DNA of 64,000 nt, from assembly GCF_017565645.3 (NCBI RefSeq), contig NZ_CP086136.1:4323501-4387500 (forward strand), written 5' to 3'. Below are positions 39,533-49,005 of this stretch, in pieces; position 1 is the first letter of the stretch; each line of letters begins with the position of its first letter. Under the pieces are notes generated by a model that was not told the origin of the DNA, ran no database searches, and was given only the letters and a program-made list of their open reading frames with translations. This DNA comes from Bradyrhizobium barranii subsp. barranii. Its GTDB lineage: Bacteria; Pseudomonadota; Alphaproteobacteria; Rhizobiales; Xanthobacteraceae. Both the position numbers and the translations under genes were made by a program.

Positions 39533-40068
39533 TGGGTCGGCCTCTCGTACTTGGCGTCGATCGTCACATAGCCCTGGAGAGCCGCGATTCGCTTGATGAC
39601 TTCGGAAACACCCTGGAGCGCCAGCAACACGAAGCCGGCGGGGATCACGAACTTGATGGGCCAGCGGATCAGGCCGCCGGCATTGCCCGACATCTCGCCG
39701 ACGTTATAGGCCTGCATGAAGAACGGCCAGGACAGATAGGCGAGCAGGAGGCAGGAGGGGATCAGGAAGCAGAGCGTACCGATCATGTCGAGCCAGAGCT
39801 GGCCGCGTTCCGAGAGCGTGAGGTAGAAGATCTCGACGCGGACATGCTCGTTGCGCTTGAAGGTGTAGGACGCGCCGAACATCACCAGGATGGCGAACAT
39901 GTACCATTGCAGCTCCAGCCAGCCGTTCGAGGAGTTGCTGAAGGCATAGCGGATCATGGCATTGGCCGCGCTGACCAGGCACGCCAGCAGCACCAGGATG
40001 TTACAGACGTACCCAATCTTTTCATTGAGGGCGTCGATGGCGTTGCTCACCGCCAGCAATGGACGCAT
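39529..40068 (-). CDS. TRAP transporter small permease, DctQ family
   Basis: 179 residues with four hydrophobic spans at about 20-40, 55-75, 97-117 and 137-157, and the DctQ-typical ANAMIRYAFSNSSNGWLELQ and RNEHVRVEIFYLTLS. It is the first gene of the TRAP permease pair. The 300 bases between it and moaA (40069-40368) hold no gene or recognised signal. Confidence 0.9.
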   Translation of the reverse strand: MRPLLAVSNAIDALNEKIGYVCNILVLLACLVSAANAMIRYAFSNSSNGWLELQWYMFAILVMFGASYTFKRNEHVRVEIFYLTLSERGQLWLDMIGTLCFLIPSCLLLAYLSWPFFMQAYNVGEMSGNAGGLIRWPIKFVIPAGFVLLALQGVSEVIKRIAALQGYVTIDAKYERPTQ

Positions 40069-40368
40069 CTTACTTTCTCTCCGTCGCCGTCGCGGCCCAA
40101 CACTTTACGGGAGGCTTCAGCACGCATCGCCTGGCCGGCGTGCGAAAAGCACGCGACCGCACGGACAATATTCCGGAGCGATTGCGGCGTCAGTCCTCCC
40201 CTCGTGCCTTGCCGTCTTGACCGCGACCGCCAAAGGGGCGCGGCCGGCTTATTGCTGCCGGGCAAGCAAAGGCGGCTGCACCAAACCAGCGGGCTTGTGC
40301 GCCGTCAATCGGAAAATGGGCAAATTGACGCCGAGTCAAAAGCTTATGGCGGGGAGGGCGCGAATCCC

Positions 40369-41421
40369 TCAGCCGCCCGTGACGCTCATGTGCCTGGAGA
40401 CGCTGGGGCGGTCGTGGCGGCGGTCGATGATGAAATCGTGGCCCTTGGGCTTCAGCCCGATGGCGCGGTCGATCGCATCCGCAAGCAGCATGTCGTCGTC
40501 AGATGCACGCAGGGGTTTGCGCAAATCTGAAGCATCCTCGTGGCCGAGGCAGGTGTGCAGCGTGCCCGTGCAGGTGATGCGCACCCGGTTGCAGGATTCG
40601 CAGAAATTATGGGTCATCGGCGTGATGAAGCCGAGCTTGCCGCCGGTCTCGGCAATGCTGACATAGCGCGCCGGCCCGCCGGTGCTCTCGGCCAGATCGG
40701 TCAACGTGAATTGCTGGGCGAGCCGCGCGCGCACCAGCGACAGCGGCAGGTACTGGTCGATACGGCCCGAGCCGATCTCGCCCATCGGCATGACCTCGAT
40801 CAGCGTCAGCCCCATGCCCTTGCCGTGCGCCCAGCGCATCAGGTCGGGAAGCTCGTCCTCGTTGAGGTTCTTCAGCGCCACCGCGTTGATCTTCACGCCA
40901 AGCCCAGCGGCGCGCGCGGCTTCGATGCCCTCCAGCACCTTGTCGATCTCGCCCCAGCGGGTGATCTCGCGAAATTTCTTGGGATCGAGCGTGTCGAGCG
41001 AGACGTTGATGCGGCGGACGCCGCAATCGGCGAGCTCCCGGGCGTGTTTCGCAAGCTGGGTGCCGTTGGTGGTCAGGGTCAGCTCGCTCAAGGCGCCGCT
41101 CGAAAGGTGGCGGGACAGCGAGCGCACCAGCGTCATCACGTTGCGGCGGACCAGCGGCTCGCCACCGGTGAGCCGCAGCTTCTTCACGCCCTTGGCGATG
41201 AAGGCCGTGCAGAGCCGGTCGAGCTCTTCCAGCGTCAGCAGGTCCGCCTTGGGCAGGAACGTCATGTCTTCCGACATGCAATAGAAGCAGCGCAGATCGC
41301 AGCGGTCGGTGACGGATACGCGCAAATACGAGATGGTCCGCCCGAACGGATCGGTCATCGCGCTCGACAGCGCGTCGCGGGGGCTCGCTGCTGCGAGAGG
41401 GCTCGCGGAAGGTCCGTTCAT
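40369..41421 (-). CDS. moaA: GTP 3',8-cyclase (molybdenum cofactor biosynthesis)
   Basis: 350 residues from ATG 41421, with AAGG upstream; ATG 41358 (MTDPFGR) would give 329 residues. The radical-SAM cluster motif is CDLRCFYC, followed by [13 protein letters not shown]. The second, substrate-binding 4Fe-4S cluster lies in [21 protein letters not shown]. The protein ends with Gly-Gly, needed for activity. It converts GTP to 3',8-cyclo-GTP, the first step of Moco synthesis. It stands alone here. Confidence 0.95.
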   Translation of the reverse strand: MNGPSASPLAAASPRDALSSAMTDPFGRTISYLRVSVTDRCDLRCFYCMSEDMTFLPKADLLTLEELDRLCTAFIAKGVKKLRLTGGEPLVRRNVMTLVRSLSRHLSSGALSELTLTTNGTQLAKHARELADCGVRRINVSLDTLDPKKFREITRWGEIDKVLEGIEAARAAGLGVKINAVALKNLNEDELPDLMRWAHGKGMGLTLIEVMPMGEIGSGRIDQYLPLSLVRARLAQQFTLTDLAESTGGPARYVSIAETGGKLGFITPMTHNFCESCNRVRITCTGTLHTCLGHEDASDLRKPLRASDDDMLLADAIDRAIGLKPKGHDFIIDRRHDRPSVSRHMSVTGG

Positions 41422-41552
41422 ACCAGATGCCTTGCCAAATGCCTTGTCACTTACGGCGACGGGCGCACCTTTGCTTCAGTGGTGCTCTGGAAGCAATCTA
41501 AGCATCGGACGCGGTTAGGACAATCGGGTGGTATACGTAATCAGCGCCTGGA

Positions 41553-42056
41553 TCAGCGCTTTCCTGCGTTCGGATCGGGAAACGGCGAGGCCGCCACCGC
41601 AGCAGGTGCAGCATCCGCAGGGGCCGCAGCGGGTGCGGCATCCGCAGGCGCCGCGGCGGCTGCGGCCGGCTTCGGCTTCTTCGGCCGGTGCGGCTTCTTC
41701 ACAGGCTTGGGCGGCACTGCCGGCTGGAGTTCCGCGAACACCGGATTCGGGTCGGCGGTGACCGAGGCGGGCGTGGTGAAATCCCCGGGATTCTTGATCA
41801 CGTTCACCGGCACGCTGGCCGGCTGATATTTCGGCAGCGCGAAAGCGACGGTGAACGGCGCGTCGGGGGCGGGAACCGAGACGGAGCAGGGGGTCTTGCA
41901 ACCCGCACCCAGCGAGGTCGTGGCGTCAGCCCCTGGAGGATTGGATTCGAGCCGGACCTGGACGGTCGGCGGCGCCGATTTGAACATGTCCCAAGACATC
42001 GAGGAGCAGCCACCAAGGCTCGCTCCCGCTAGCGCAATCGCGATGACACGACGCAT
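41553..42056 (-). CDS. Predicted lipoprotein with PEGA-like domain and Ala/Pro-rich tail
   Basis: 167 residues from ATG 42056. A lipobox LAGASLGGCSS at about 9-19 predicts lipidation at Cys17. The middle region PPTVQVRLESNPPGADATTS ... TPCSVSVPAPDAPFTVAFAL has the look of a PEGA repeat. The tail is low complexity: PKPVKKPHRPKKPKP followed by an alternating AAPADAAPAAA run, likely to span periplasm or bind peptidoglycan. The DNA of the tail contains near-perfect GCATCCGCAGG repeats. Function unknown. Confidence 0.75.
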   Translation of the reverse strand: MRRVIAIALAGASLGGCSSMSWDMFKSAPPTVQVRLESNPPGADATTSLGAGCKTPCSVSVPAPDAPFTVAFALPKYQPASVPVNVIKNPGDFTTPASVTADPNPVFAELQPAVPPKPVKKPHRPKKPKPAAAAAAPADAAPAAAPADAAPAAVAASPFPDPNAGKR

Positions 42057-42209
42057 GACCACCCACTTCTAACTGCGACGAACCGCCACATCCCCGGGCG
42101 AACCTACGAGCGTCGTTCCAAGCAAGCAACCGGCGCGCTGCGCATAGTTAATAGATGGTTAACGCAGGGTTCCGTAGAATATGCCAGTTATCTCAGAGGC
42201 TTGTGGCTC

Positions 42210-42884
42210 CTAGGTGGTCATCAGGCTGTGGGCCGCGGCCGGCAGGTCGCGCATGTGATGGATCAGCCGGTCCGGCTTCAGCTCGGCGATCGGCACGTCC
42301 GTATAGCCGAAGCTGACCCCGATCACAGGCACCCCGGCGCGCCGGGCCACGCCGACGTCGGTTCCGGCATCGCCGACCATGATGCTGGCTTTGACCGCTC
42401 CGCCGGCGCGCGCCACGGTCTCGCGGAAAATGGTCGGATCGGGCTTCTGGACGCCAAAGGTGTCCGCGCCGCAGATCGCGGCAAAGCGGCGGGTGAGGTC
42501 GAGCTGGTCCAAAAGCCGCTTCGACAGCCATTCCAGCTTGTTGGTGCAGACCGCCAGCCGGTGGCCCTGGGCGGCAAACTGGTCGAGTGCGGCCTCGAGC
42601 CCCTCGAACGGACGGGATTCGACCGCGATATGGTCGGCATAATAGGCGATGAAATCCGCCGTCATCCGGTCCATGTCAGCCGGCGTGACCATGCGGCCCT
42701 CAGCCTCCAGCCCTCGTTCGATCAGCTTGCGGGCGCCGGCGCCGATCATGTTGCGGGCCGAGGCCATCGGCACGGGCGGCAGCCCTTCGCGGTCGAGCAC
42801 GAAATTCAGCGCGGTGATCAGGTCGGGCGCCGTATCCACAAGCGTGCCGTCGAGATCGAAGACGAGGGTGTAAGGGGAGGTCAT
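42210..42884 (-). CDS. gph: Phosphoglycolate phosphatase (HAD family)
   Basis: 224 residues from ATG 42884; the upstream open part has no features. HAD motif I is VFDLDGTLVDTAPD with the nucleophile Asp, motif II AVCTNK, motif III Lys in GVQKPDPTIF and motif IV MVGDAGTDVGVAR. It removes phosphate from 2-phosphoglycolate. Divergent from rpiA by 165 bases, a natural metabolic neighbour. Confidence 0.9.
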   Translation of the reverse strand: MTSPYTLVFDLDGTLVDTAPDLITALNFVLDREGLPPVPMASARNMIGAGARKLIERGLEAEGRMVTPADMDRMTADFIAYYADHIAVESRPFEGLEAALDQFAAQGHRLAVCTNKLEWLSKRLLDQLDLTRRFAAICGADTFGVQKPDPTIFRETVARAGGAVKASIMVGDAGTDVGVARRAGVPVIGVSFGYTDVPIAELKPDRLIHHMRDLPAAAHSLMTT

Positions 42885-43049
42885 GGTCCCAGCGCTATCG
42901 GGCCGGCCGGATCGGCGCAAGGGCCGAAGCCATAAGTTCACCTTATAAGATCGGCCCGGAGGCCTGTTCCGGCAGGAAAAACGAGGCTACATAGGCCGCC
43001 GCAAGCAACCTATCGGCGGCACACTCTAAAATTCAGGGGCGGGCGCATC

Positions 43050-43775
43050 GTGAACATGGACCAGTTGAAGCGGCAGGCTGCGGCGCGCGCCCTCGAGGAG
43101 GTGCGTGACGGCATGCAGCTCGGGCTCGGCACCGGCTCGACCGCCAAACATTTCGTCGAGCTGCTCGGGGAGCGCGTGCAGGCCGGGCTCAAGGTGATCG
43201 GCGTACCGACCTCGGAGGCGACGCGCCTCGACGCCGAGCGCTGCGGTGTGAAGCTGACGACGCTGGACGAGATCGATCATCTCGACCTCACCGTCGACGG
43301 CGCCGACGAGATCGATCCCGACTTCAACCTGATCAAGGGCGGCGGCGGCGCGCTGCTGCGCGAGAAGATCGTGGCGGCCGCCTCGGATCGCATGATCGTG
43401 ATTGCCGACGACAGCAAATGGGTGCCGACGCTCGGCCGCTTTCCGCTGCCGGTCGAGGTCATCCCGTTCGGGCTCGGCGCGACGCGCCGCGCGATCGAGA
43501 AGGCATTTGCCGAATGCGGCGTTTCCGGGCAAATGGCGGTCCGCAAAGCCAAAGGCGGCGACAAGGATGGCCACGTTTTCGTCACCGATGGCGGCCACTG
43601 GATTCTCGATGCTCAGCTCGGACGTATCGTGGATCCGCCTGGCCTCGCCAGGGCGTTGAGCTCGATCCCCGGCGTGGTCGAGCATGGCTTGTTTATCGGC
43701 TTGGCCAGCTCTGCCGTTCTGGCGGGCGGCGAGGGAATTCGCGTGATTGAACGGCGTAAGCCGAAAGGAGACTAG
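43050..43775 (+). CDS. rpiA: Ribose-5-phosphate isomerase A
   Basis: 241 residues from GTG 43050 (ATG two codons later is equally possible). Family motifs are [35 protein letters not shown] with the active-site Asp residues, and [16 protein letters not shown] with the catalytic Glu. It interconverts ribose-5-P and ribulose-5-P. It runs into a DUF2059 gene after two bases. Confidence 0.95.
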   Translation: MNMDQLKRQAAARALEEVRDGMQLGLGTGSTAKHFVELLGERVQAGLKVIGVPTSEATRLDAERCGVKLTTLDEIDHLDLTVDGADEIDPDFNLIKGGGGALLREKIVAAASDRMIVIADDSKWVPTLGRFPLPVEVIPFGLGATRRAIEKAFAECGVSGQMAVRKAKGGDKDGHVFVTDGGHWILDAQLGRIVDPPGLARALSSIPGVVEHGLFIGLASSAVLAGGEGIRVIERRKPKGD

Positions 43776-43777
43776 GA

Positions 43778-44326
43778 ATGAAGAGCGTATTGAGATTCTT
43801 GCCGGCCGCGACGCTTGCTGCTGGACTGGCCGTCTTGGCGGTCCCGGCGATCGCGCAGCAGGCCGCGCCGGCCCAGAAGGCTGCTCCCGCGCCCGCCCCG
43901 CCGAAAGCCTCGCCTGCGGCGATCGCGGCGGCCAAGGAGATCCTGCAGATCAAGAACGCCACCGCGATGTATCAGGGCGCCGTGCCTGGCATGGTCGAGA
44001 AGACCAAGATCACGCTGATCCAGCAGAATCTCAACTACCAGAAGGAGCTCAGCGAGGTCGCGCCGATCGTGGCCCAGCAGCTCAACGGCCGCCAGAACGA
44101 GATCGGCGAAGGCATGGCGCAGATCTATGCCAGCGAGTTCACCGAGCAGGAACTGAAGGACCTCGTCACCTTCTACAAGTCGCCGCTGGGCAAGAAGCTG
44201 ATCGACGCCGAGCCGCGCGCCATCGGCCTCAGCATGGCCTTCATGAACTCCTGGGCTCAGAACTTCTCCGAGACCGTGATGGGTGCCTTCCGTGCCGAGA
44301 TGCGCAAGCGTGGCAAGGAAATCTGA
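43778..44326 (+). CDS. Periplasmic DUF2059 protein
   Basis: 182 residues. Signal peptide ends AIAQ, then a low-complexity Ala/Pro/Lys linker (APAQKAAPAPAPPKA), then the DUF2059 domain with AAAKEILQIKNATAMYQGAV, the signature EFTEQELKDLVTFYKSPLGK and KLIDAEPRAI. The domain is widespread in proteobacteria with unknown function. Its start is two bases after rpiA and glutathione reductase follows after 131 bases. Confidence 0.88.
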   Translation: MKSVLRFLPAATLAAGLAVLAVPAIAQQAAPAQKAAPAPAPPKASPAAIAAAKEILQIKNATAMYQGAVPGMVEKTKITLIQQNLNYQKELSEVAPIVAQQLNGRQNEIGEGMAQIYASEFTEQELKDLVTFYKSPLGKKLIDAEPRAIGLSMAFMNSWAQNFSETVMGAFRAEMRKRGKEI

Positions 44327-44350
44327 CAGTGCCTATCTGATCAGAAATCC

Positions 44351-44374
44351 CTAAAGCGCGTCATCGCGCTTTAG
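44351..44374. terminator. Perfect 10-bp hairpin after DUF2059
   Basis: CTAAAGCGCG (44351-44360), loop TCAT and CGCGCTTTAG (44365-44374). No U-tract follows, so it could be a transcription terminator or a repeat module; the next 48 bases are the second copy of the dispersed palindrome. Confidence 0.45.
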
Positions 44375-44384
44375 GCTGTTATTT

Positions 44385-44432
44385 GCGCATGGTCCTATCG
44401 GAGAACCGCTGCACACGTCTCCGGATCATGCG
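44385..44432. repeat. Dispersed palindromic intergenic repeat, copy 2
   Basis: Diverged second copy of the element at 25525-25571; shared core reads ATCGGA-A-CCGCT-CACAC-T-TCCGGATCATGC. It ends 26 bases before the glutathione reductase gene. Confidence 0.65.
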
Positions 44433-44457
44433 CTGAAAGAAGAGGTCGGAGTGGACA

Positions 44458-45846
44458 ATGGCTGAATTCGACGTCGACCTCTTTGTCATCGGTGGCGGCT
44501 CGGCCGGCGTGCGTGCCGCCCGCATCGCGGCCGGCCACGGTGCGCGTGTGATGATCGCGGAAGAGTACCGCATGGGCGGGACCTGCGTGATCCGCGGCTG
44601 CGTGCCGAAGAAGCTGTTCGTGATCGGATCGCATGTCCGTCACGAGCTGGAAGATGCCGCCGGTTTCGGCTGGACCGTTCCGCCCGCGACCTTCGACTGG
44701 CCGACGCTGATCGCCAACAAGGACAAGGAGATCGCGCGGCTGGAAGCGGCCTACACGACGAATGTCGAGAAGTCGGGCGCGCAGGTCGTCAAGAGTCGCG
44801 CGGTGATCGAGGACAAGCACACCGTCCGCCTGCTCGAGAACGACCGGAAGATCACCGCAAAATACATCCTGATCGCTACCGGCGGCGCGCCCAACCACGG
44901 CGCCTCGATCCCCGGCATCGAGCACGTGATCTCCTCCAACGAGGCGTTCCATCTGAAGAAGTTGCCGAAGCGGATCGTGATCCAGGGCGGCGGCTATATC
45001 GCGCTGGAATTCGCCGGCATCTTCGCCGGCTACGGCTCCGACGTCACCGTGATCTATCGCGGCGACAACATCCTGCGCGGTTTCGACGAGGACGTTCGCG
45101 CCCACGTCCGCAGCGAGATGGAAAAACAGGGCATCACCATTCTCACCGGCTGCACGGTGGCGAAGGTCGATCGGCACGGCGAGGAATTCACCACGCACCT
45201 GTCGAACGGCTCGAGCCTTGCTTCCGACCAGGTGATGTTCGCCATCGGCCGCCATCCGTCGGTCGCCAATCTCGGCCTGGAGAAGGCCGGCGTCGCCATC
45301 AACCCTGACAATGGCGGCATCGCGGTGGACCATTTCTCGAAGAGCTCGGTCGACAGCATCTATGCGATCGGCGACGTTACCCACCGGCACAATCTGACGC
45401 CGGTTGCGATCCGCGAGGGGCATGCGTTTGCCGACACCGTGTTCGGCAAGCGCGAGGTGCAGGTCGATCATTCCTACATTCCGACCGCGGTGTTCTCGCA
45501 GCCGGAGGTCGGCACGGTCGGTCTGACGGAGACCGAGGCGCGTGCGCAATTCAGCCACGTCGACATCTACAAGACGACGTTCCGGCCGATCAAGGCGACC
45601 ATGTCCGGCCGCGACACCCGCGTGCTGATGAAGCTCGTCGTCGATGGCTCGACCGACCGCGTGCTCGGCTGCCACATCGTCGGCGATTGCGCCGCCGAGG
45701 TCACCCAAGTGGTCGCGATCGCGGTGAAGATGAAGGCGACCAAGGCCGACTTCGACGCGACGATCGCGCTGCATCCGACCGCGGCCGAAGAGCTCGTCAC
45801 CATGCGCACGCCGACGGCGCGGCATGTACGGCAGGCGGCGGAGTAG
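44458..45846 (+). CDS. gor: Glutathione-disulfide reductase
   Basis: 462 residues. The FAD Rossmann motif is VIGGGSAGVRAARIAA and the redox-active disulfide GTCVIRGCVPKKLF. A second dinucleotide motif reads IQGGGYIALEFAGIFAGYG with the NADPH-binding Arg residues following. The interface His-Glu is in ALHPTAAEELVTM. It keeps glutathione reduced in the cytosol. Downstream of rpiA, which feeds the NADPH-generating pentose phosphate pathway. Confidence 0.94.
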   Translation: MAEFDVDLFVIGGGSAGVRAARIAAGHGARVMIAEEYRMGGTCVIRGCVPKKLFVIGSHVRHELEDAAGFGWTVPPATFDWPTLIANKDKEIARLEAAYTTNVEKSGAQVVKSRAVIEDKHTVRLLENDRKITAKYILIATGGAPNHGASIPGIEHVISSNEAFHLKKLPKRIVIQGGGYIALEFAGIFAGYGSDVTVIYRGDNILRGFDEDVRAHVRSEMEKQGITILTGCTVAKVDRHGEEFTTHLSNGSSLASDQVMFAIGRHPSVANLGLEKAGVAINPDNGGIAVDHFSKSSVDSIYAIGDVTHRHNLTPVAIREGHAFADTVFGKREVQVDHSYIPTAVFSQPEVGTVGLTETEARAQFSHVDIYKTTFRPIKATMSGRDTRVLMKLVVDGSTDRVLGCHIVGDCAAEVTQVVAIAVKMKATKADFDATIALHPTAAEELVTMRTPTARHVRQAAE

Positions 45847-45885
45847 GACCGGCCTTTAGCGCGACCTCAAAGCACTGAGATCACG

Positions 45886-46035
45886 TCACGTCATCTCCGA
45901 TATCTTGCCCTTGCCCTGGCAGGACTCGCATTTGACCGGATAGATCTTGCGGCCCGGGTGCGCTGGCTCCTTGGACTTGGGAAAGCCGGTTCCGTTGCAC
46001 AGCGGGCAGGTATGTTCTTTGATCTTCGGGGGCAT
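45886..46035 (-). CDS. Small zinc-ribbon protein (DnaJ-type CxxCxGxG)
   Basis: 49 residues from ATG 46035, with AGGA upstream. Two halves, HTCPLCNGTGFP and VKCESCQGKGKI, are CxxCxGxG repeats of the DnaJ zinc-finger type, so one zinc site is expected. It follows the catalase fusion gene by 73 bases on the same strand and may be cotranscribed. Function unknown. Confidence 0.75.
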   Translation of the reverse strand: MPPKIKEHTCPLCNGTGFPKSKEPAHPGRKIYPVKCESCQGKGKISEMT

Positions 46036-46108
46036 GCTAGATCCTTTCCGGCTGTGGTGGCGCAGCGGCCCCTGCAGGGGCCGCCTTGCCTTGTGGTCAA
46101 TGGTTGGC

Positions 46109-47404
46109 CTAGCCTCCGGCGGGCTCATCCTCGGCGAAGGTCTGCTCGATGGCGGCGGGCATCTTCGCAACCGACATCAACGAACGTGCGACCTGATTGA
46201 GCAACTGGTCCGCGTTCTCTTCCTCCGCCAGATTCTTGGAAAGCAGCGCGACGACGGCGGTGTGACGCAACTGCTGCGCCAGGTTGCGGGCGGTCGCGTA
46301 GCCGGCAATCTCGTAGTGCTCGACACGCTGTGCCGCACCGATCAACGCGAGATCCGCGGCGGCATCGTCCTTCCTGGCGCCCTCCTTGATCACTTCGTCG
46401 CCTTCCTCGACAAGCCCCTGCATGCCCTTGCAAGCCTTGGCGCGCGGCTTCTTCCCAAGAAGTTCGAAGCACTCGTCGAGACGCTCGATCTGCGCTTCGG
46501 TTTCGGCCAGGTGAACGGTGAACAGCTCGGAGAGCTGGTCGTAGCGGGCAGCCTCGATCATCTGAGGCAATGCCTTGGTCAACTGCTTCTCCGCGTGCAG
46601 GAGATCCCGCAGCTGATCGATCAGCAGGTCGTCAAGGCCAACGGACGGTTCCGATGGCGAGCTCTCGGCAACGATGGAAGGCGCTGCGCCGGGATCGCCG
46701 CTCTGGAGTGCCGGTGATTCCATGAACACCCAGTCCTCGCCTTCATTCCAGGGACCTCTTGTGTCGATTTCTCCATTGTCGCCGGACCCTGTCGAATCGT
46801 TGAAGAACTGGTCCACGAGACCGGGCGTCGGAGCGATGCGGCCGATGCTGAACGTGGGCTTGTTCATGCTTTCCAGCGCGCGTGAGAACGCCTTCATGTG
46901 GGTGATTTCCCGTGTCATCAGGAATTGCAAGGCGTCCTTGGTGCCGGCGTCATCACAGAAATTGATCAGGCGCTCATAGACGATCTTGGCCCGAGCTTCT
47001 GCGGCGATGTTGCTGCGCAGATCGACGTCGAGTTCTCCGGTGATCTTGAGATAGTCCGCCGTCCAGGCACTGCCTTGCGAGTTGAACAGATTGACACCGC
47101 CGCCTCCGGCAATCGCGATCAAGGGATCGGCTTCCGCCGCTTCGCGATCGAACTTCATGGGCTTCAAGTGCAGCCGCGCGAGCGATCCGACGACCTCAAG
47201 GTGGCTCAACTCCTCGGTTCCAATATCCATGAGGAGATCCTTACGGTCGGGATCCTCGCAGTTGAGACCCTGAATGGAATACTGCATGGCGGCCGCAAGC
47301 TCGCCGTTGGCGCCACCGAATTGCTCCAGCAGCATATTGCCGAACCGGGGATCGGGCTCGTCGACCCGGACTGTGAACATGAGCTTTTTGACGTGATGAT
47401 ACAT
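46109..47404 (-). CDS. Manganese catalase fused to a DUF892/YciE-type ferritin-like domain
   Basis: 431 residues from ATG 47404. Residues 1-240 follow non-haem Mn-catalase: Glu35 in GANGELAAAMQ, TEELSHLEVV with Glu65/His68, EARAKIVYERL with Glu136 and Glu144 nearby, and REITHMKAF with His169. A Ser/Pro/Glu-rich linker (about 240-262) leads to a DUF892 domain (about 265-420): LLIDQLRDLLHAEKQLTKAL, FTVHLAETEAQIERL, RVEHYEIAGYATAR. Both halves are four-helix di-metal bundles. Mn-catalases remove H2O2; the DUF892 role is unknown. An EcfG-type promoter motif sits directly upstream, so this is probably a general-stress gene. Confidence 0.88.
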   Translation of the reverse strand: MYHHVKKLMFTVRVDEPDPRFGNMLLEQFGGANGELAAAMQYSIQGLNCEDPDRKDLLMDIGTEELSHLEVVGSLARLHLKPMKFDREAAEADPLIAIAGGGGVNLFNSQGSAWTADYLKITGELDVDLRSNIAAEARAKIVYERLINFCDDAGTKDALQFLMTREITHMKAFSRALESMNKPTFSIGRIAPTPGLVDQFFNDSTGSGDNGEIDTRGPWNEGEDWVFMESPALQSGDPGAAPSIVAESSPSEPSVGLDDLLIDQLRDLLHAEKQLTKALPQMIEAARYDQLSELFTVHLAETEAQIERLDECFELLGKKPRAKACKGMQGLVEEGDEVIKEGARKDDAAADLALIGAAQRVEHYEIAGYATARNLAQQLRHTAVVALLSKNLAEEENADQLLNQVARSLMSVAKMPAAIEQTFAEDEPAGG

Positions 47405-47438
47405 GGAAAGACCTTTGACTACAGGAGATACCGGGGCC

Positions 47439-47463
47439 AACTGAGCGCTGTGTTGGACGTTCC
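47439..47463 (-). promoter_or_regulatory. EcfG-type promoter (GGAAC-N17-GTT) for the Mn-catalase fusion
   Basis: On the minus strand GGAAC (47463-47459) is followed after exactly 17 bases by GTT (47441-47439), matching the sigma-EcfG general stress consensus of alphaproteobacteria. The ATG lies 35 bases further on, giving a short leader. Confidence 0.75.
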
Positions 47464-47512
47464 TAATTCGGATCGTGCCGCGACCAGATGCTTCTCGGGA
47501 GAATCAGGTGGC

Positions 47513-48520
47513 TCAATGCAGCGTTTCCGCCGCGGCTTCGTCGACAGCGGCCATCAGGTCAGCCGTATCCGATTGCTGGATCATGTGACCCGCATTCGGG
47601 ACGCGACGCATCTTGCTGTGCTTGATCTCGTCATGCAGCCTGCCGGACTGTTCGTCGATGTCGATGAGGCGGTCGTCCTCGCCGGCCAGGATGGTGACCG
47701 GCATGGCCAATTCGCCGTAAGTCTTCGCCGACAGCATCGCAGAAGGGACCATCAACGCCGCTTCCGCGGCACCCGCACGAAGCTGCGACGGGCGCACCGC
47801 CAGTGATTTGGGGAAGCCGTCGAATTTTTCCGGGACGGATTTGGGCCCGAACAGCTGCCGCAGCATAGTCGGCCACATCAGGCGGCTGAGGATCGGCGAG
47901 ATCGTGTGACTGAGGATGTCGCCAAACCCTGGTATCGCCGGCCCGGCCATCGCCATCATCGCGTCGGTGCGGGCCGTCGGGAAATAATAGCCCGACGCCA
48001 GTATCAAGGCTTCGACCAATGAGGGGTGCCTGCTTGCCAGGGCGATCGCAACCGATGCGCCCCAGGAATGTCCGAGCACGATCGCCTTGTCGACGCCAAG
48101 GTGCGCAAGCGCGTCTTTGAAAAGGTCGGCTTGGGCGGCCGGCGTCCACACCACGTTGCGCGGCCTCAGACTGTGCCCGAAGCCGGGACGGTCGAACACG
48201 ATGACCCGATAGTCCTTGGCTGCAAGATCGATCAGGCCACTCGACTCGAAATCCTGGATCATGCTGCCATTGCCATGGAGCAGAACCAGCGGGCGTCCGG
48301 ACCCGCGCTCGACATAGTGCAGCCGAACACCGTCGATGTCGATGAACCGCCCTTGGGGCGGATTATCACGCTGCGCCTTGTCGGCAAGGCGCCGATTGAC
48401 GAACGCGGCCGCTGCGAGCAGGCCGGCCGTCGCGGCAATCGTGGAGGCCAAGGGATGTTCTGCGAGAGCATGAAGGGCCGTGGCCGCCAAAGATGGCGAA
48501 CGTTTTTTCAGTATGCGCAT
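47513..48520 (-). CDS. Alpha/beta hydrolase, membrane-anchored
   Basis: 335 residues from ATG 48520; the open extension before it crosses the promoter region and lacks features. A helix at about 25-43 (STIAATAGLLAAAAFVN) could anchor it. Hydrolase motifs: oxyanion segment VLLHGNGSM, nucleophile elbow GHSWGASVAIALASRHP, Asp in LAGEDDRLIDI and His in VPNAGHMIQ. Related to haloperoxidase/epoxide-hydrolase-like proteins; substrate unknown. It lies 108 bases upstream of the Mn-catalase fusion on the same strand and has its own EcfG-like motif, so both seem to be stress genes. Confidence 0.85.
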   Translation of the reverse strand: MRILKKRSPSLAATALHALAEHPLASTIAATAGLLAAAAFVNRRLADKAQRDNPPQGRFIDIDGVRLHYVERGSGRPLVLLHGNGSMIQDFESSGLIDLAAKDYRVIVFDRPGFGHSLRPRNVVWTPAAQADLFKDALAHLGVDKAIVLGHSWGASVAIALASRHPSLVEALILASGYYFPTARTDAMMAMAGPAIPGFGDILSHTISPILSRLMWPTMLRQLFGPKSVPEKFDGFPKSLAVRPSQLRAGAAEAALMVPSAMLSAKTYGELAMPVTILAGEDDRLIDIDEQSGRLHDEIKHSKMRRVPNAGHMIQQSDTADLMAAVDEAAAETLH

Positions 48521-48772
48521 GTGACACTTTCGCTGACTGCGGCCAGCTGTTGGAGAGTGGGGAAGGGACGCTTCCGCATTGACGCCCTTGGTCGCATCAC
48601 GACCGCGATGGCGCCGGATTCTTGCTGGAGGAGATTTCCGTGCGTCGCGGGTGCGGTTCGGAGACCGGATCAGCACCATCGAGCAGGGATCGATTTCGCC
48701 TTCTTGGGACCCGGAACAGTGCTGGTCCGGACCTCCCGGCATGCGCATTCACGGATCATGTCGTGCAGACGC

Positions 48773-48797
48773 AACAGGAGGGACGGAGAGATGTTCC
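48773..48797 (-). promoter_or_regulatory. EcfG-type promoter motif upstream of the alpha/beta hydrolase
   Basis: GGAAC at 48797-48793 (minus) and GTT at 48775-48773 are separated by 17 bases. The distance to the hydrolase ATG is about 250 bases, so the leader would be long. The GGAAC is duplicated in the tandem repeat at 48785-48828 but only this copy has a GTT at the right spacing. Confidence 0.5.
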
Positions 48798-48828
48798 TAA
48801 TCCGATGGAGAGATGTTCCTAATCCAAT
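48785..48828. repeat. 22-bp tandem duplication
   Basis: GGAGAGATGTTCCTAATCCGAT is followed immediately by GGAGAGATGTTCCTAATCCAAT, one mismatch. It duplicates the GGAAC element of the stress promoter motif. The rest of 48521-49005 has no gene I can support. Confidence 0.85.
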
Positions 48829-49005
48829 GGATGCAGCCCGCAGTCGGCCATTGACGTAGATCGGAGGCAAAGGCGTGGTTTCTCGGGACCGCGCACTGGT
48901 GAATGTCATTTGCGACACCATATCCAGGATATCACCCGCACAGACATGACAGGCGCCGGTGACAGAGAGACGCTGCCGCGCTCCCGCCACAACCGGAGGC
49001 GCGCA

